Assembly (NCBI RefSeq): GCF_950023065.1 | Contig: NC_088677.1 | Span: forward strand, 20,481,230 to 20,545,229 | DNA: 64,000 nucleotides | Direction: 5' to 3' | Origin: Planococcus citri | Taxonomy: Eukaryota; Arthropoda; Insecta; Hemiptera; Pseudococcidae | Shown: in pieces, positions 13,101 through 27,900 of the stretch | Layout: every line of letters begins with the position of its first letter | How positions within the stretch are numbered: the stretch's first letter is position 1 | Made by a program: the position numbers and the translations under genes | The notes under the pieces: model-generated | Database searches by the model: none | What the model was told of the DNA's origin: nothing | What the model saw: only the letters and a program-made list of their open reading frames with translations

Positions 13101-16100
13101 GCATAAATCACGGATTCGAATTCAGCGAGCTGAACTGCCCCAAAACGTACTTTCTAGCAATTATTTTGGTCAATTTTTCAAAATTTCATCGCTTTCGAAA
13201 TTCTAAATCTCGTCAATTTGTAAGAAGCTATACAAATTAGAATATTCTGTGAGTACTAATGAAATTCATTTTACAATTTTTTTTTCAAATTCCTAAAAAA
13301 TGTATACCTCTCCCTCTTTAACAAAAAATTAGTCTACCCAGAAGGAGCTCTCAAAATTGAAAAAAAAATGTAATGAAATGCTTTTTCATCGAAAATTCTT
13401 AAATCTGCGTCAGAATCGTTTTAAATGATCTTTTCATCAAGAGAAAAACCTCCACCAGTTTCCGAAAAATATTGAATCTCCTGAACAGAATCCTCCCCAA
13501 TTATTCAAAAATCAAAAAAATGAAATGAAGCACAAACCAACGAAAATTGCTCAGAAACCTAATTCATGCCTTGAGAGAATTTTTTTACTTTTTTTTCTTC
13601 TACCTAATCTGTAATCTGTAATACTGTCGGTTTAATGGGGGAAAAAATCCTGAAAATTTTAGCCTCCCTTCTCCTCTTTGTCCTACTACAAAAAATAAAG
13701 TCGACCCAAGAGCCACCAAAAGTTGAAAAATTTAAAAAAGGAAAATCAGTGCTGCACTCCATTTTTATTTTTAAAAAAACAACTTTGTCAACCTAAAAAA
13801 GGACCAAAACGTAACCAAAAAAAGAGACAAAAAGTAAGAAACAGAACAGAACATTACAAAATAGAATGTTCAATTTAAATAAAAAGTTGAACTATGCAAC
13901 GTATTGGTAAAAAAACAAGATTTTCACAATTTCAGTAAAAGAGGAGCTTTTTGTCAATTTAGGCAAAAAATCGTAATTTTTGGATAGTTTTTGGAAAAAA
14001 TTGTGACTTTCAAAAATTTTTTGCAATTTTCTTAAAAATTGAGAATTTTTATCAGCTTTTGAAAAATACACAAGACTTTTGGATTTGGACAATTTTTGAA
14101 AGTACATAAATTTTTGGAAAATAAAAAAAAACACAAATTTTCTGTCAAATTTAAAAAAAAAACGAGAATGAATTTTTGTCAAAATGCAAAGCTGACAATT
14201 TTATTGAAGAAGTAGGTACTTAAGTATGACTTTTTAATTTTCTACAGAAAAAAAAATTTTTGCAATTTGCTAAAAATTGAGAATTTTAGTCAATTTTTGG
14301 AAAATAAACAAGTCTTTTGGACGATTTCTGAAAAAAGTAAAAAAAAACAAATTTTTAGAGAATTTTTGAAAAATAGGAACACAAATTTTTAGAGAATTTT
14401 GAAAAAAAACGAGAATTTTTATCAAAATGCAAAATTGACAATTTCACTAGAAAAGTAGGTATAGGTATGACTTTTAATTTTCTACAGAAAAACAATTTTT
14501 TGCAATTTTCTTTAAAATTGAGAATTTTTATCAGTTTTTGGAAAATTAACAAGTCTTTTAGACAATTTCTGAAAAAAAGAAACAATTTTTTTTAATTGGA
14601 ATTTTTTGTAAAAAAAAAACATTCTTAGTGAATTTTTAAAAAATAAAAAAACAAGTTTTTGTCAAATTTTGAAAAAAAAAACGAGAATTTTTGTCAAAAA
14701 GCAAAAGTGACAATTTTATTCCTGTGACTTTGCAAAATGAATAATTATTTTTTGCAATTTCTGACAATAAAGTGAGACGTTTGGGTAATTTTTGGAAAAA
14801 AAAAGTACGTCTGTACATTAATTTTGTTAAAAGGCGAGAATTTTTGTCTAACAGCAAAAGTTGAATAATTTTAGTGAAAATTTGGACTTTTTTTAAAAAA
14901 ATTTTTGGGAGGAATAAATTTGCTAATTTTGTCGAGTAAGCGAAACTTTTAAGCAACTTTTTGGTAATTTTTGTCAGAAAGCTAGGATTTTGAATAATTT
15001 TGGGAAAAAATGTGAGATCTTTTGACAATTTTGCTGAAATGCGAGATTTTTGTAAATTTTGGGCAAAAAGCCAAACTATGTGGCAATTTTGACAAAAGGC
15101 GGGACATTTCGCTATTTTTGGCATAAATCGAGACTTCCATCATTTCAGCATAATTCCAGAGAATTTCAGCCCTATTTGTAACCAAGTCATCCTAAAAATC
15201 CAAAAAATGAAAAAAATTCAAAGAAATTCAGATTTCACAACAAAAACAGATGATTTTCAATAAAAATTTTCCATCGCATTTTTTCGATTTTTTTTCAATT
15301 TTGGGAAGTTTTCGATACCACTTTTTATGAACCCAGGGGAGAATCAAAAGACAGGGAATTATTATGCAATAAAATCCAACAATGGAGGGGGGTGGTGGAA
15401 CCATGAAAAAGCGAAAATTTACTATAAAACCGCCCTCTAGATAAGCTAAAAACTTTTTTGAAATGTTTCTAGGTTTTTGAAAGAATTTCGAAAATTTACA
15501 AAGCAAATAAAAATCACACTGGAGCTTGCACTGAAGGCACCAGGTTGCCTGGAGATGTTGAAGTTTGATTTGAGGAAACTAGTTTCCACCAATTCGACCA
15601 AAAAAATTGGTATACAAATATTATCCAGCATTTTTGACGCACCCCCCCCCCCTTCTTCCACCAAAAATACTAATACATAACAATTTTTGAATTTTCAAAA
15701 AGTTACTGAAAATTGATGATAAATTACGAGAATTTTAGAGCACGTTGTTTTCAAAAATTCAATTTTTATTTAAATTCAAGCCATTAAAAAAATATCTCAC
15801 CAGGTTTCAACAGATTAGTAGCGTAATCTAGGAGTCCGGCTCGTTCAACACTCAAATACTGCAGATTACTTCTTTCGGCCAATACTCCGAATCTCAATCC
15901 AGCCCAACCGGGTTCGTAGCATCTCATTTTAACATCATAATCGTGGCTGCACGAGTTCTCGAATTCGGATTCTTTTTCCGCTTTGCAATCCAAAATATTC
16001 AAATCTTCGTCCGTACATTTCACGTTACTAAAACACAGAACAGCCATTAGATATAAAATAATACAGAATTCATTTATACATCACATCGTGATTCAATCGC

Positions 16101-18913
16101 TCACGCTCACCTCAACAAAACAGGATCCGAAGTACCAGACATCGATATTTCCGAATTGCTTAAAAACCAGTCGTTTGGATTCAACACGTAACGTAGCTGG
16201 TGACAAACCAGCGATGCAGCTTCGATCGTCCATCCGTAATTACAAACCGTGCCCCATTTTCCATTGATGTAGACCTGAAATAGACCAATACGAGTTATTC
16301 TTAGATTTTGTACTATAATTTTAAAACTAAATTTTGTCAAAAATACATCACAAAAACCAGAACGCACCTGCAATCTACCCTCGGTCGGCTTAACACCTCC
16401 GTGCAACCTCACATGTACTTTGGGTGGCTCATTCGATACTGCTTCATCTGCCATCATGGTCACCGGAGACATTGTATCCGATTCGGCAATAGGTGGTTGT
16501 TCGACTTCTTCGGTCCTCTCTTCCTTCAAAGTCAACGTGATCTTGTTAGATGATCTTCCTTTAGCTTCCAATTTACCAGCAACCATAACACCTATACCAG
16601 GAGGGAATCTGCAAACAAACAGAGAAGTTAGATCGCCACCAACATATGCTCGCATGTATTTCGAAAAATCATCTCCCATATACATACCGAAGAGTAACTC
16701 CAGGTTCGAGCAGAAGCCTTCCACCAGGTCTCACGTTGATATCGCGTTCGACAATGTACTCAGCAGCCTTCAACGTCTCCACACCATCGACTTCGCCTCC
16801 AATAGCCCTCGATGCGGTTTTATGGAAAAAAGGCACGTACGTCGAATGCTCCAGAATACGTGTAGTGGCCGGATTACTGCTATGGAGCAGGAACGGTATG
16901 TATTCGATTCTGGCCAAATTATATCGATCTTTTCGATTGAATAATCTAAAGTAAATATTTTCTTCGCTAGTTGTACCGAGCCAGTTGAGCGTACAATTGA
17001 TGACCAAACTCTGGTCTTCGAGATGAGATCCGACCTCGTAACGAGAATCAGGATTCCAAATGATGTTCCTATAGATGTGAGTATTTTCACTCGATACGAC
17101 GACCGGAGCGGCCACCTTGCTTCTGGGTATCAATTTGGAATCGAATCCGTTACCGAATGGTTCCTTGATATCGTTATCTTTGACAACGTTGAAAGTGAAC
17201 AGAAGTTTTTGCGTTTCGCTGTACGGTGATAATCCTATATTGACCACGTATACTCCGCTATTGTCTCTGAACTCGTTATGTTCCACGATCGCTTTACTAG
17301 GCAGCCTGATGAGCTGCTCGTTCAATCCATTTCTGATGAGGATCGCTCCGAACGAATGATTGGAGAAATAATTATACTCGACGACTGTTTCGGCGTTGAC
17401 CAAAGGTGATAACTTGACACCGAGTTTTCGATTACCGTAAAAATAATTATGGCCGATTTGCACCGTCATCAAATGTCCGCCTTTATCTTTCTCTTTCATC
17501 CAGCACGACTGTATCTCGATACAATTACCCAAGCTGTTATTGAACCAATTTCCGGTCACGTTGACGATCGAGTTACCGCAAAAGTTGCCTACCAAAATAC
17601 CGCTGTCGAGATTCTTGAATATTTCATTGTACGCGACGACTGTTTGCTGCGTGGATGGAATGTGCGTGTATTCTTCGAAGGGTTGCCACTGCTCCCGAAC
17701 TATGGTATCGCTGCGTTTGGTCAGATTGAGCCAGACAGCGATACCGTGTCCTTGATTGGACGATATGAACGATTCAGAGATATTACGTACGCCTCCGGCG
17801 TAGCTTATGTTAACACCGTCGCCGTAATTGAAAGCTATTCGTGATTCGGATACGTTTACGTAGGCTGCGCCGTGTAAAACATGTACTCCGGCTACGTGAT
17901 TGTTTTTCGAAACCGAAGCTCGTTTCAGATACAGCTGGCTTTGGATGTTCTCCGCCATCACGCCGCGTCCATTGTTGTCCGCTACGTTCGAGTCGATTAT
18001 GCTCAGATCGTACCATTTTTCTGCGATAAAAACGAACACGAAAATTAATACGAGATTGTTAAAAAAAACACTGGATACAAGATGATCGGATTTGAAAAGT
18101 CCACTTACGAGAAGATGAGATGATATTGACCGAGGCGAAAGCTTCGGTTTGGGCTTCAGCTACGTATTTTATGAACAGATTGCTTCCGGTGGTCGATACA
18201 GACTGGGGTCTTGTCAGATTTTGGATGTTGACGATGGCTAGTAGATTATCCGTGTTGCTGAAACCGTCGTATAGTTCGATACGAGCCGCACCCTGCTTCG
18301 ATTTGCGTAAGTGTTTGAAGAACAGGGTCAGAACTTGACCTGATCTGGCGTAAAAAGTCTACACAACAGAAAAATGATCCAATTTTAATAATTAAGTGAA
18401 AAATTACTTACTCTAAAAAATAAAATTTACGCAAACGAGACTTGGAAAATTCGAAATGAAAACTGCTGATGGTAATAGAATCAATGGAGGGAATCCTCAA
18501 ACATTAAATCATTTAACAAACATTTCTCACTCAGAGAAGTTGGTCTACAAAATTTTCACCACTGAATTCATAACCCACAAACAAACGTCAACAACCACTG
18601 AATTTTTTCGAACCGTCGACCACCAAATTTTTAAGCAAATATTTTTCTGTATTAAAGAAATTAGGACCTCTAAAAAGTCGGGTCAATAGCCTTAAGAAGC
18701 AAGACAGGCAGATAGACTACCTTGGGAAGCCATACTGACAGGTCAGTGACCTTAAGAGGACGGACTGACAGGTCAATGACCTCAAGAGACTGGACAGACA
18801 GATCAACAGACGATCTTGAGAAGCAGAGAAGCTAGACAAACAGGTCAATGACCTTAACAGGTAGGTCAGTGACCTTAATAGGCCGAACTGACAGGTCAAT
18901 GACCTCAAGAGAC

Positions 18914-18945
<32 letters not shown>

Positions 18946-21900
18946 TCAACAGACGATCTTGAGAAGCTAGACAAACAGGTCAATGACCTTACCGAGAACC
19001 AGTACTTCAATTATTTTAAAATGTGTAAGTATTTCGGTATTTCCAATTTTTTTCTCAGATTTTTTTTCATTTTTTGGCTTTGGCTCTTGCAGTTTGGATT
19101 TCTCATTTTTGAAGCAATTAAGCCGGAATTTAAGGTTTTTTCCTGCTAAATTGCTGAAAAATCATGCTTTTTTTACCAAAATAAAATGTCAAAAATTGCC
19201 AAAAAAAAAAGTTTTGTCTTTTGCCAAAAACTATTAAAAATTGTCGACTTTTTGCAAAAAATTCCAAAAAGCCTCTTTTTTTCCAAAAATTGCTCAAAAG
19301 TTTCGCTTTTTTGCCAAAAATGCCAAAATTGTCAAAATGTTGCTTTCTTGGCAGAAATTTAAAAAAATTATCATTTTTTTGCCAATAATTGTCAAAAAGT
19401 AAACCAATACTGAAATTATTTTAAAATTGGTATTTCGGTATTTTTAATTTTTTTTCAGAATTTTTTTTCGTTTTGGCTTCGGCTCTTACAGTTTGGATTT
19501 CTCATTTCTGAAGCAATTAACCCAGAATTTGGAGTTTTTCCCTAAGTACTAAATTGCTGAAAAATCATGCTTTTTTTTACCAAAAAAAAAAAATAAATGA
19601 AAAATTGCGAAAAAGTCCAACTATTTTGATAAAAATTGCTAAAAAGTTAAAGCCTCATTTTTCCTCCAAAAATTGCTTAATAGTCTCGCTTTTTGCCAAC
19701 ATTGTCAAAATGTTGCTTTCTTGGCAGAAATTGAAAAAATTCACTTTTCTGGCAATGGCAAAAATTTGCCAATAACTGTCAAAAAGTAATTTTTTTAACC
19801 TTTTAAACAAAATGTTCCGGGCTTTTTCGTGATTTGTTTGCAATTGCTTAAAAGTTTCGTTTTTTTGCCAAAAATGCCAAAATTGTCAAAATGTTGCTTT
19901 CTTGGCAGAAATTTAAAAAAATGATCATTTTTTTGCCAATAATTGTCGAAAAGTAAACCGATACCCAGACGGACAGGTAAATGACCTGAAGAGGCCAGAC
20001 AGACAAACAGACAACCTTGGACATTCAGAGACAGGCCCTCATACAACTTCGAAAGGCCAGACAGGAGGTCAGACTAACGACCTTGAGAGAAAAAAAATGA
20101 CGGGTTGATGACCTTGTGAAAACTGGCGGACAGATTTTAGTGACCTTTGAGTGTCTAGACAGGCGGGTCAATGACCTCAAGAGGTCGGACCATAGATTAG
20201 TGAAATAGCACCATTCAACCCGAACGGTTGAATTTATAACCCACAATCGCCCTCTCCCCGAAATTTTTTTTTCACCACCATTGAAAAAAATAATTTTTAG
20301 ACATTTTTAACCCCCCCCCCCGGCTGGATACATCCCTTGTTCTCCCCATCCCGTTTTTCAGTCTATTTTTGATTCATTCTGAGTAATGATCATTGCTATG
20401 TGAACATTCTGTCATCTCAAATGCCTACCAACAATCTTCGATATCTGAATTTTTGGGGGGGGAGGGCGAGGTTGAAAATTGAAATCTATAAAAAAGGAAC
20501 TAGGAAGACCTCAGCGTTTACATTGGAATGATAATTCATTGATTTGCCAAAACTTCATTCCCTATGAAAAAATAGACCAATTTGGAGGGTTATGCAGAAA
20601 TTAGTCTTGAAATAAATTTTTTAGCTGGCTTTCAAGCTATACACCTCACGATTCTATCCAAGTCACCCCTTCCAGTTCTTTCCTAGCACGAAGAAAAATC
20701 TCATCAAATGAGGACTCGAAAGAAACAACCATATACAAACAACTCTCCATCAATACCAACCAATCACAAGTCACACAACCGTAATGATTTTCCAGAAAAC
20801 CAAACCAGGCTATAAATTCTACTATTCTACTCCATTGACAATTCCATTCGCCTCCTATAGTATACTCGTATAGCTCTACACATTAATATTCATCAGCACG
20901 TATCACTATATCAACAAACCTGATGGCATTCTTTGGCTTGCGCCGCGTACAAACTCTGATCAAAATTCACAGTAATTGGAAACGTCTGACTGGATGTCGT
21001 TGGGAAGGTACAGAAATCCAAAGGATTGTGGCTTCTCTCGACACTGTATACGGGTTCTTCGTGATGAACGTATTTCACACCATCGGCTTGATTTTGTTCT
21101 ACGGTACATCCTTCAAGCAGGGCTCCTCCGACAGTCGAATTTATATACACGCCGTAACCTGCGAACAGATACAGATAAAATAGGTATTATTTTTCATCGA
21201 ATATTGTCAGCTATTTATAGGTACAAATACATTTATTTTACTAGTCGTGTACAGAAAAGATTTCTCCAATATAATTTGACTCGTGCACGTTTCGAATTTC
21301 GCGTAAAAATTACCATCACCATCCATCGCTCGATCTCGTTGCTAAATTGTGTAAGCCGAGTATTTTCCATCTTATTTGTACGATTAAATCACGATCTTTC
21401 TCCTCTATCCGTCGTGTGAGTGAATCGGTGTATTTTCTATGTTTAGAACATTTCAGTACACCGATTCGTTTAGAGAAAATTAGAACAACACGGATAATAG
21501 AGATGGAAGGAAAGACTGAGGAAGCACGCCGGAGCAGCGGTTTAGTAGGTACACACGAAAGAGACGATGGCGCAAATTACTCGACATAGGTAAATGATTC
21601 GATGAAAATTCAACACCGGTCGAAAAATCCGACTACGACCTCAATCGTGTTAATGACCTCGATAGGAGACATTTTTTTTTTCATCATAGAGCTACCGATG
21701 ACGATGATTACGATGGTGTTGCAGGTTCACGAGTATTTGCATTCGACTATCGACTTTATAATTTTTAATCGAGCTGCAATTCATTCAGGTACCAAAAAAG
21801 AAATAAAAAATAGGGTTAAGTAGTAAGTACTCCTCCTTCTGGCCCTCTCTATCATCCGAATGTCACGAGGAATCGTATCGTAAAACATGAACATTAAAAT

Positions 21901-24900
21901 ACTCGTAGGTCGTCGGTTACAATTCTTGTGTTAATATAATTACTTTCGCATTAGCAGCAGCACCCACGAATATGATTCATTACTATGCATAGGCAGAGGC
22001 ACTCGCAGATGAACGAAGAAATATCTAGGTGACGAATTGTGCCACATCTTCGTTCCCTTTTTTAAAACGTAATCGTCATAATATTCTTCATCGAGACATC
22101 GATGGCAATTAATAAGGCGATTAATTAACGGATGTAAATTATTAATAATTCAACTCGAAGCCTCAGTCACCGATGCTTGACGAACGAAAACAAACGTAGA
22201 TAGGTACCTACAGCTTCAGTTTTTTTTTTAGGTAGGTATAGGTTTCCTTCGTTCAACAGTTCGTTCTCGAGTATGGTACTCGATTCGCGAGTAATCCGTA
22301 TTAATCCTTCTAAAATACCTGAATATCTAACTTATGCCTTCCACGACTTAAATATAGTAATACTCAAGTACAACGACGACGACAGTAGCGAGTACCGGAA
22401 ACGGTATTATACGACAAATTACCTCCGTTATTTGAAATTGTAGAGTTGACGATGGTCACAGGTGCTTGAGGATCTGTAACGTTGATACCGTTAAATGCTG
22501 AAAAACTTATCGAACATGAACTAATGACCGGTGGTACGCCTTCGATTTGCAAAGCCGAAATTGCGCTGTAGTTCCAACCGGAGCCGGCATAGCTGCAATA
22601 AAAAAAATGAACATAATGATATTATCATCACTAGAAAACAAGAAAATGTTATTTATTATCGAGAAATCGTACACGAGATCGCGTTTACATTGTAAAATAT
22701 TCCAGTACGAGCACTTACAAGTATGTTCGGTTATTTTGAAAACACTCAACGAGCTCAGGTAAAAGGTATCTACCTTAGCAATTGTAGTAAAATAAATTAA
22801 AGTAAAATTTTATCGGGTAAAAGTAATTGAGTCGTAATTTACGTAACACGCATGAACGATACCAGATCATTTTTTGACTGATCAATTTTTACGATTTCAA
22901 GGTAGAAATTTTCGACAAATTCAGCTTAAATCGAAAAAAGGTGTCCCACGTTTATCAATGAATGAATAATTTCCACACATTTTTTTCTAAGTTTCCACAT
23001 CAATTTTTCTCATTTTCAAAATCAACTACACATGACATGAAGATGTAGAGGGAGACACAGAGTCCTTATTTCTGCTTGGAAATTTTTTTTATCGCCCTCT
23101 ATAGTTGTTGGTTTTCAAGGCAGAAAAACACCGAAAATTTCAGCTTCCTAACTGGAAATTAGAGGAAAACTTTTCCCCAAGTTGAAACAATTTCAAAAAT
23201 GTGATTTTTGCTCAAGAATTCTTCTAAATAACCTTTTTTTAAAAAATAAAATCCCTTCTACGTTCCCCAAGCAATAAAGATCCACTTGTATAGAGTATCT
23301 CCAAACGTTGGAAAAAAATTGAATAGAAAAAAAAAATGGTGAAATTTTTCTATGAATTTTCAATACCTAATAATTCCAGCTTCATAATATCTCATGATTA
23401 GAGCTGGAATTTTTATGGTTTGCATATTTTTTTCCTATGGACTAGAAAAAATTCATATTTGATAAGATCTCATCCACGAATCGTGAAATTTCTTGACGAT
23501 TGAGCCCAGTATCATTTTGCAAATTTCAGACCACATTGCATATATTTTTAGCATATTTTAGGGGGGAAAGCTGCATATTTCTGTACTTATTTGATTTGAG
23601 AATTCTCTGGTATTTTTTTGTTGTTTTTTTTTGCATAGGTACCTATTTACGGAAATTTTGCAAAAATTGAGATTTTTAAAACTTTTTTTGTTCAAAAAAT
23701 TGCAACACTGCTAAAATGTCATCAAGAAAATTCCTGAAATAATTATTGAAATTAAATTAACAGTTGTCGTGTTTTTTAGCTTGAAAAATTCTTTTCAGGA
23801 ATAGGTACATCATTCAAACTAAAGTTTTTGCATATTTTGGGTGAAAAAATTGCTTGAAATATTGCCTATGTTCAACATATTTCTGTATAAAAATCCCAGC
23901 TCTACGCCTCAATTCATGATGTAATATTGGTCCTCCATTAAGTGAACTCCACAAAATTGAAAATTTTTCAAAAATGTTCAACTTTTGCGTCAGAATTGTC
24001 CTGAAGCATTTCTTTTTCAAGAAAAAGCTCCCCAACACTAAATAATATTGACTCTCTTGAAAGCAGCCTTTTAAAATTTTAAAAATATATATACCTAATT
24101 TCCTATGTACTTATAAAAAATGATGGAAATTTTTCTTTTAAAAAAATCTGCTTGAAAAAGTATTTTTGCTCTCGTTTCTTTCCTTTTTTTCATTTTCAAC
24201 TTTGGGGCTCCAAACAGGGAGGGGGCTAAGATTTGTTGGGAGGTCGAGGAGTAGAAAATTTTTATCGAATATTTATTCGATTTTATTATTAAAAATTGTC
24301 AACCAGTTTTGACTTTATTTTTTCATGTTTTTCAACTAAAGGGGAAAGGGAGGAGGGAGGCCAACGTCGCTTGAAGGGCCGGAGATGTTCTTCTTTACAC
24401 AGAGAGTTATTTGAAGGGATTTCAATGCAAATATTATTGCATACTTGGTCAATTTATGGTGATTCTTTGCAATGTCAATGTTACAATGCTCCATGTAATT
24501 TTTCAATTTATTAACGAATATCGGATCAATTTTTTGCTTATGTTCAATAATCTAGACCTAACCAATTTTCGCAAAATTTTGCTCAAATTCCGAGATATTT
24601 TATCAGAGTTTCTATAATTCAGAGTGATTCATTTTCAAACTAACGAATAAATCACTCCATCTTATAAAACGAAGTAGGTACTTGGCAATCTCTTTATTTT
24701 TCAAATTTCAGCTAGTGGTTCCTTATCTCTTATCTAAAAATGTTACAAGTGCATTAATTGCAATAAGCGTTTACAGCACTTCTCAGTCACCTCCTACACG
24801 ATTTTTAAGTGTTCCTGGAGTACAGCCAGATATCTCTTCTTGAAACATCGACAATTGATAAGTATTTCTCCCAAACAATTCTTATCCGAAAAAAATTCAC

Positions 24901-27900
24901 CATCGGGTAAGTCCTAAGTAGGCAATAAAAGAGGTGTTTGTCCATGTCCCATTGACTGCGAAAGCTACGAAATCGGTGCCGAAATCGGATTAATCGGTAT
25001 CATTGAGGTCGTGTTATCTTTTATTAGCTCACGACGACGTCGACAAGTGATCCTATACTCGTCATGTAGAGTATTTCCGCGATGAATAATACTCAAAATT
25101 ACGTACAAAATATCAACAAGTAGGCTACGTTAAACAAACTTTGGAGCGAAATTCACCATCGACGACTCATCATATGTCCAGTCATAATATGAATATAACG
25201 AAAAGAAAATTTTCGCAATAAAATCCCAAGGTCATCTCGTGGATTCTACTCGTTCATCGAACAAGTTCAATAAATTTTTCTACGAATAACGATCGAACGA
25301 TGAGAACGAACGTGTGTTGCAATTTAATGTAATGTCGTCAAGTACGCGATATCCATAACCGGCACGTTTAGAGTATAGATAGGCAGAGGCAGGTACATAC
25401 AATTGCCAACACCACCTCGACGAATTCTTTTCCAATCGTAAAGCGTGGTCGTTCATTTTGTGTGATAAGTAAACAATAAATATTTTCCTGTCGCGTGTAA
25501 AGATAAAGATAACGTTACAATACCGGAACATCGTCACTTGCAAGTACTCGTAATACACAATGCTATCATATCATATACAAGGTACGAAAAGGCCTCAATC
25601 ATAAAGATACAAAAACATTATCGATTATCAAGTTATTGTCTGTTTACCTGAGATCAACGTTTACGAGCTTCGATAAGGATTTTCTCACGTATAACGCGGT
25701 CTGTTGCGTAAGTGTGCGTTCGAAGGCTGCGTTTTCAAAATGGATTCCTCTCCAGTGTTTGAGGGCTGTCAGAGGTTCGTGACGAGCTGCACATTCTACC
25801 CCGATATCTGGATGGTAATCTGCAAATCGTAAGGCATCGAATGATTAATTATGTACTTCCATACGAATCTTAGATCGCAATCAGCTGATTTAATCATTTG
25901 AAGGAAAATGTTTCGGACGAAACAAGAAAAATTGAAACAGAAATCAAAAATCTAAAACCAGGTAAAATTTCAAGTACATAGGTACCTATCGAATTTCGTT
26001 TTTCCAAATTTTAAAGAATTTTTATAATGTCTATTTCCCAAGAAAAATCAAAATTTGACCAAACGGAGATACAATGAATAAATTAGGCATGTGCTTTAAT
26101 TTGCACCACCCGAATCAATTAAAATAATTTTTTTATTCCCCTCTCCCAACCATCCTCCCCCTCAAAAAAAATAATAAATATATCAGAATTGAACTTATGT
26201 AAGTATCCAAAAAAATTTCATCAGAGCTCATTTCATGGAAAGTGCATATTGCATAACTAAACCAAGCATAAATACCCATCAATGATACTCACCACATACG
26301 CCAGATCCAAGTTGTCTGTTTTGCCATTTGCAATCGAAAATGGATGCTTCGATTCCTCGACAATCTGGTTTCTCCAGTAACAGCCTCGGTCGAAAGGTAC
26401 CAGTTTCGCGATCCATCCATTTCCAAAATCTCCCTTCTTGGAATCCCAACTGTCTGCAGATTGTTCTAGCATCGGCCTTGGTCCATCTGCAGAAATGACC
26501 AAATCACGTTAGCTACCATATTCAATCAGACTATTGTTTTTAAGGCAGATTCTTCGCATTAATTGATGAAAAAAACTTCCAAATTCGGCGACTTTGGGTA
26601 CGACACACGACAGTCCACTAATACCGATAGAAAGAGTAAAAAGATTTTGCCAAAAATTCATTTTTTTGCTATAAAATTATTGATCTTGTTTTTCGCCAAA
26701 AAATTGAGAAAAATTCTCGATTTTTAGCAAAATTAAAGTCTGGCTTTTTTATTAAAAATTTCCAAAAACTATCATAAATTTTTGTTTTTTTTTTTCAAAA
26801 ATTCCAAAAGTGAGCTTTTTTTTAAAAAAATACGAATTTTTTGATTTTTGAGAACTTGGGAAAAAAATTTGATGAATTCTTGACATTATGCCAGACTTTT
26901 AACTAGAGATAAAAACATATCCATGATTTAAAACTATTCTTAGAGAAATGGAGAGGAGCCATAAGCCACCAAAAGTCTTGTTTTTAGTCAAAAAATTGTA
27001 AAAAATCTCTAAAAAGCTAAAAAGTATTTTTTTGCTAAAAATTTCCCAAAAATATCCTATTTTTTCTGAAATTATTGTAACTCTTCCTTTTTAAGAACAA
27101 TTTTCACTTTTGCAAAATTGATAAAGTTTTGATAATTTTTTTTCCAAAAAATTACACAAAAGTCTCCCTTTTTTGCCAGAAATTGCCAAAGAGGCCTGCT
27201 TTTAGCTGAAATTGTCAAATTCTATTACCAAAAATTGACCAAAACGCTTTTCAGCAGAATTGCTCAAAATTGTTGATTGTTTTCAAAAAATTTCAAAAAG
27301 TATCATTTTTTTCCAAAAATTGTAAAATCATGTTTTTTTGCTCAAATTTGCCAAAAGTTTTTTTTTCAATTAAAATGTTGAAAATCTTGTACTTTTTTAA
27401 TGAAAACGTTGCAAAATAGATCAACTTTTCAAGTTTAAAAACCAGAACACTTCATTTTGTAATGTCGTGTTTTTTGTGATTTTTTTCTACATTAAAATAT
27501 TTAGCTTCCATTTTGTCACCTTATTGAGCTTTTTTGAGCTTTTTTGGTTACTAAAGGTTTTCTTGCAAAATGGCGAAACTTTTTTGCAATTTTCAACAAT
27601 AAAGAAAGTCAAGACTTCGAAAATTTTCCCTTTAAAAAAAGAAAATTTTTCGCAATTATTTTTAGTAAAAGAAAAATCCCAAAAATCCTCGAAAGCAGCA
27701 AAACGGCTCCAAAACTATCATCAATCGATTTCTCAGGTCTAAAATAGGCTTTAACACAAATTTCAGCCTTTAATGTTAATTTGATCAAATTTTGGTTTTT
27801 TTTTTGTGAAAAAGAAGCCAAATTATGAAAATTTAAAAATTCGTCCAAAAATCAAAAAATGGATTTCATTGGCTGAAATTTGCTTCGATGGTCTACTTTG

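Noticed and set aside
13892..15185. Open frames of 60-160 codons, Lys/Phe/Leu-rich, on the minus strand
   Set aside because: They lie in a decayed AT-rich tandem array; composition and repeated phrases explain them and no domain is visible.
16308..17844. Plus-strand open frames of 80-174 codons opposite bark exons 8-9
   Set aside because: Antisense shadows of a well-supported coding exon.
18915..18945. Direct repeats of GACA considered as a CRISPR-like array
   Set aside because: A simple tetranucleotide microsatellite without spacers, in an animal genome.
26257..26502. 81-codon minus-strand frame over bark exon 3
   Set aside because: It is a wrong frame; splicing from exon 2 sets another frame that gives a clear SRCR motif.
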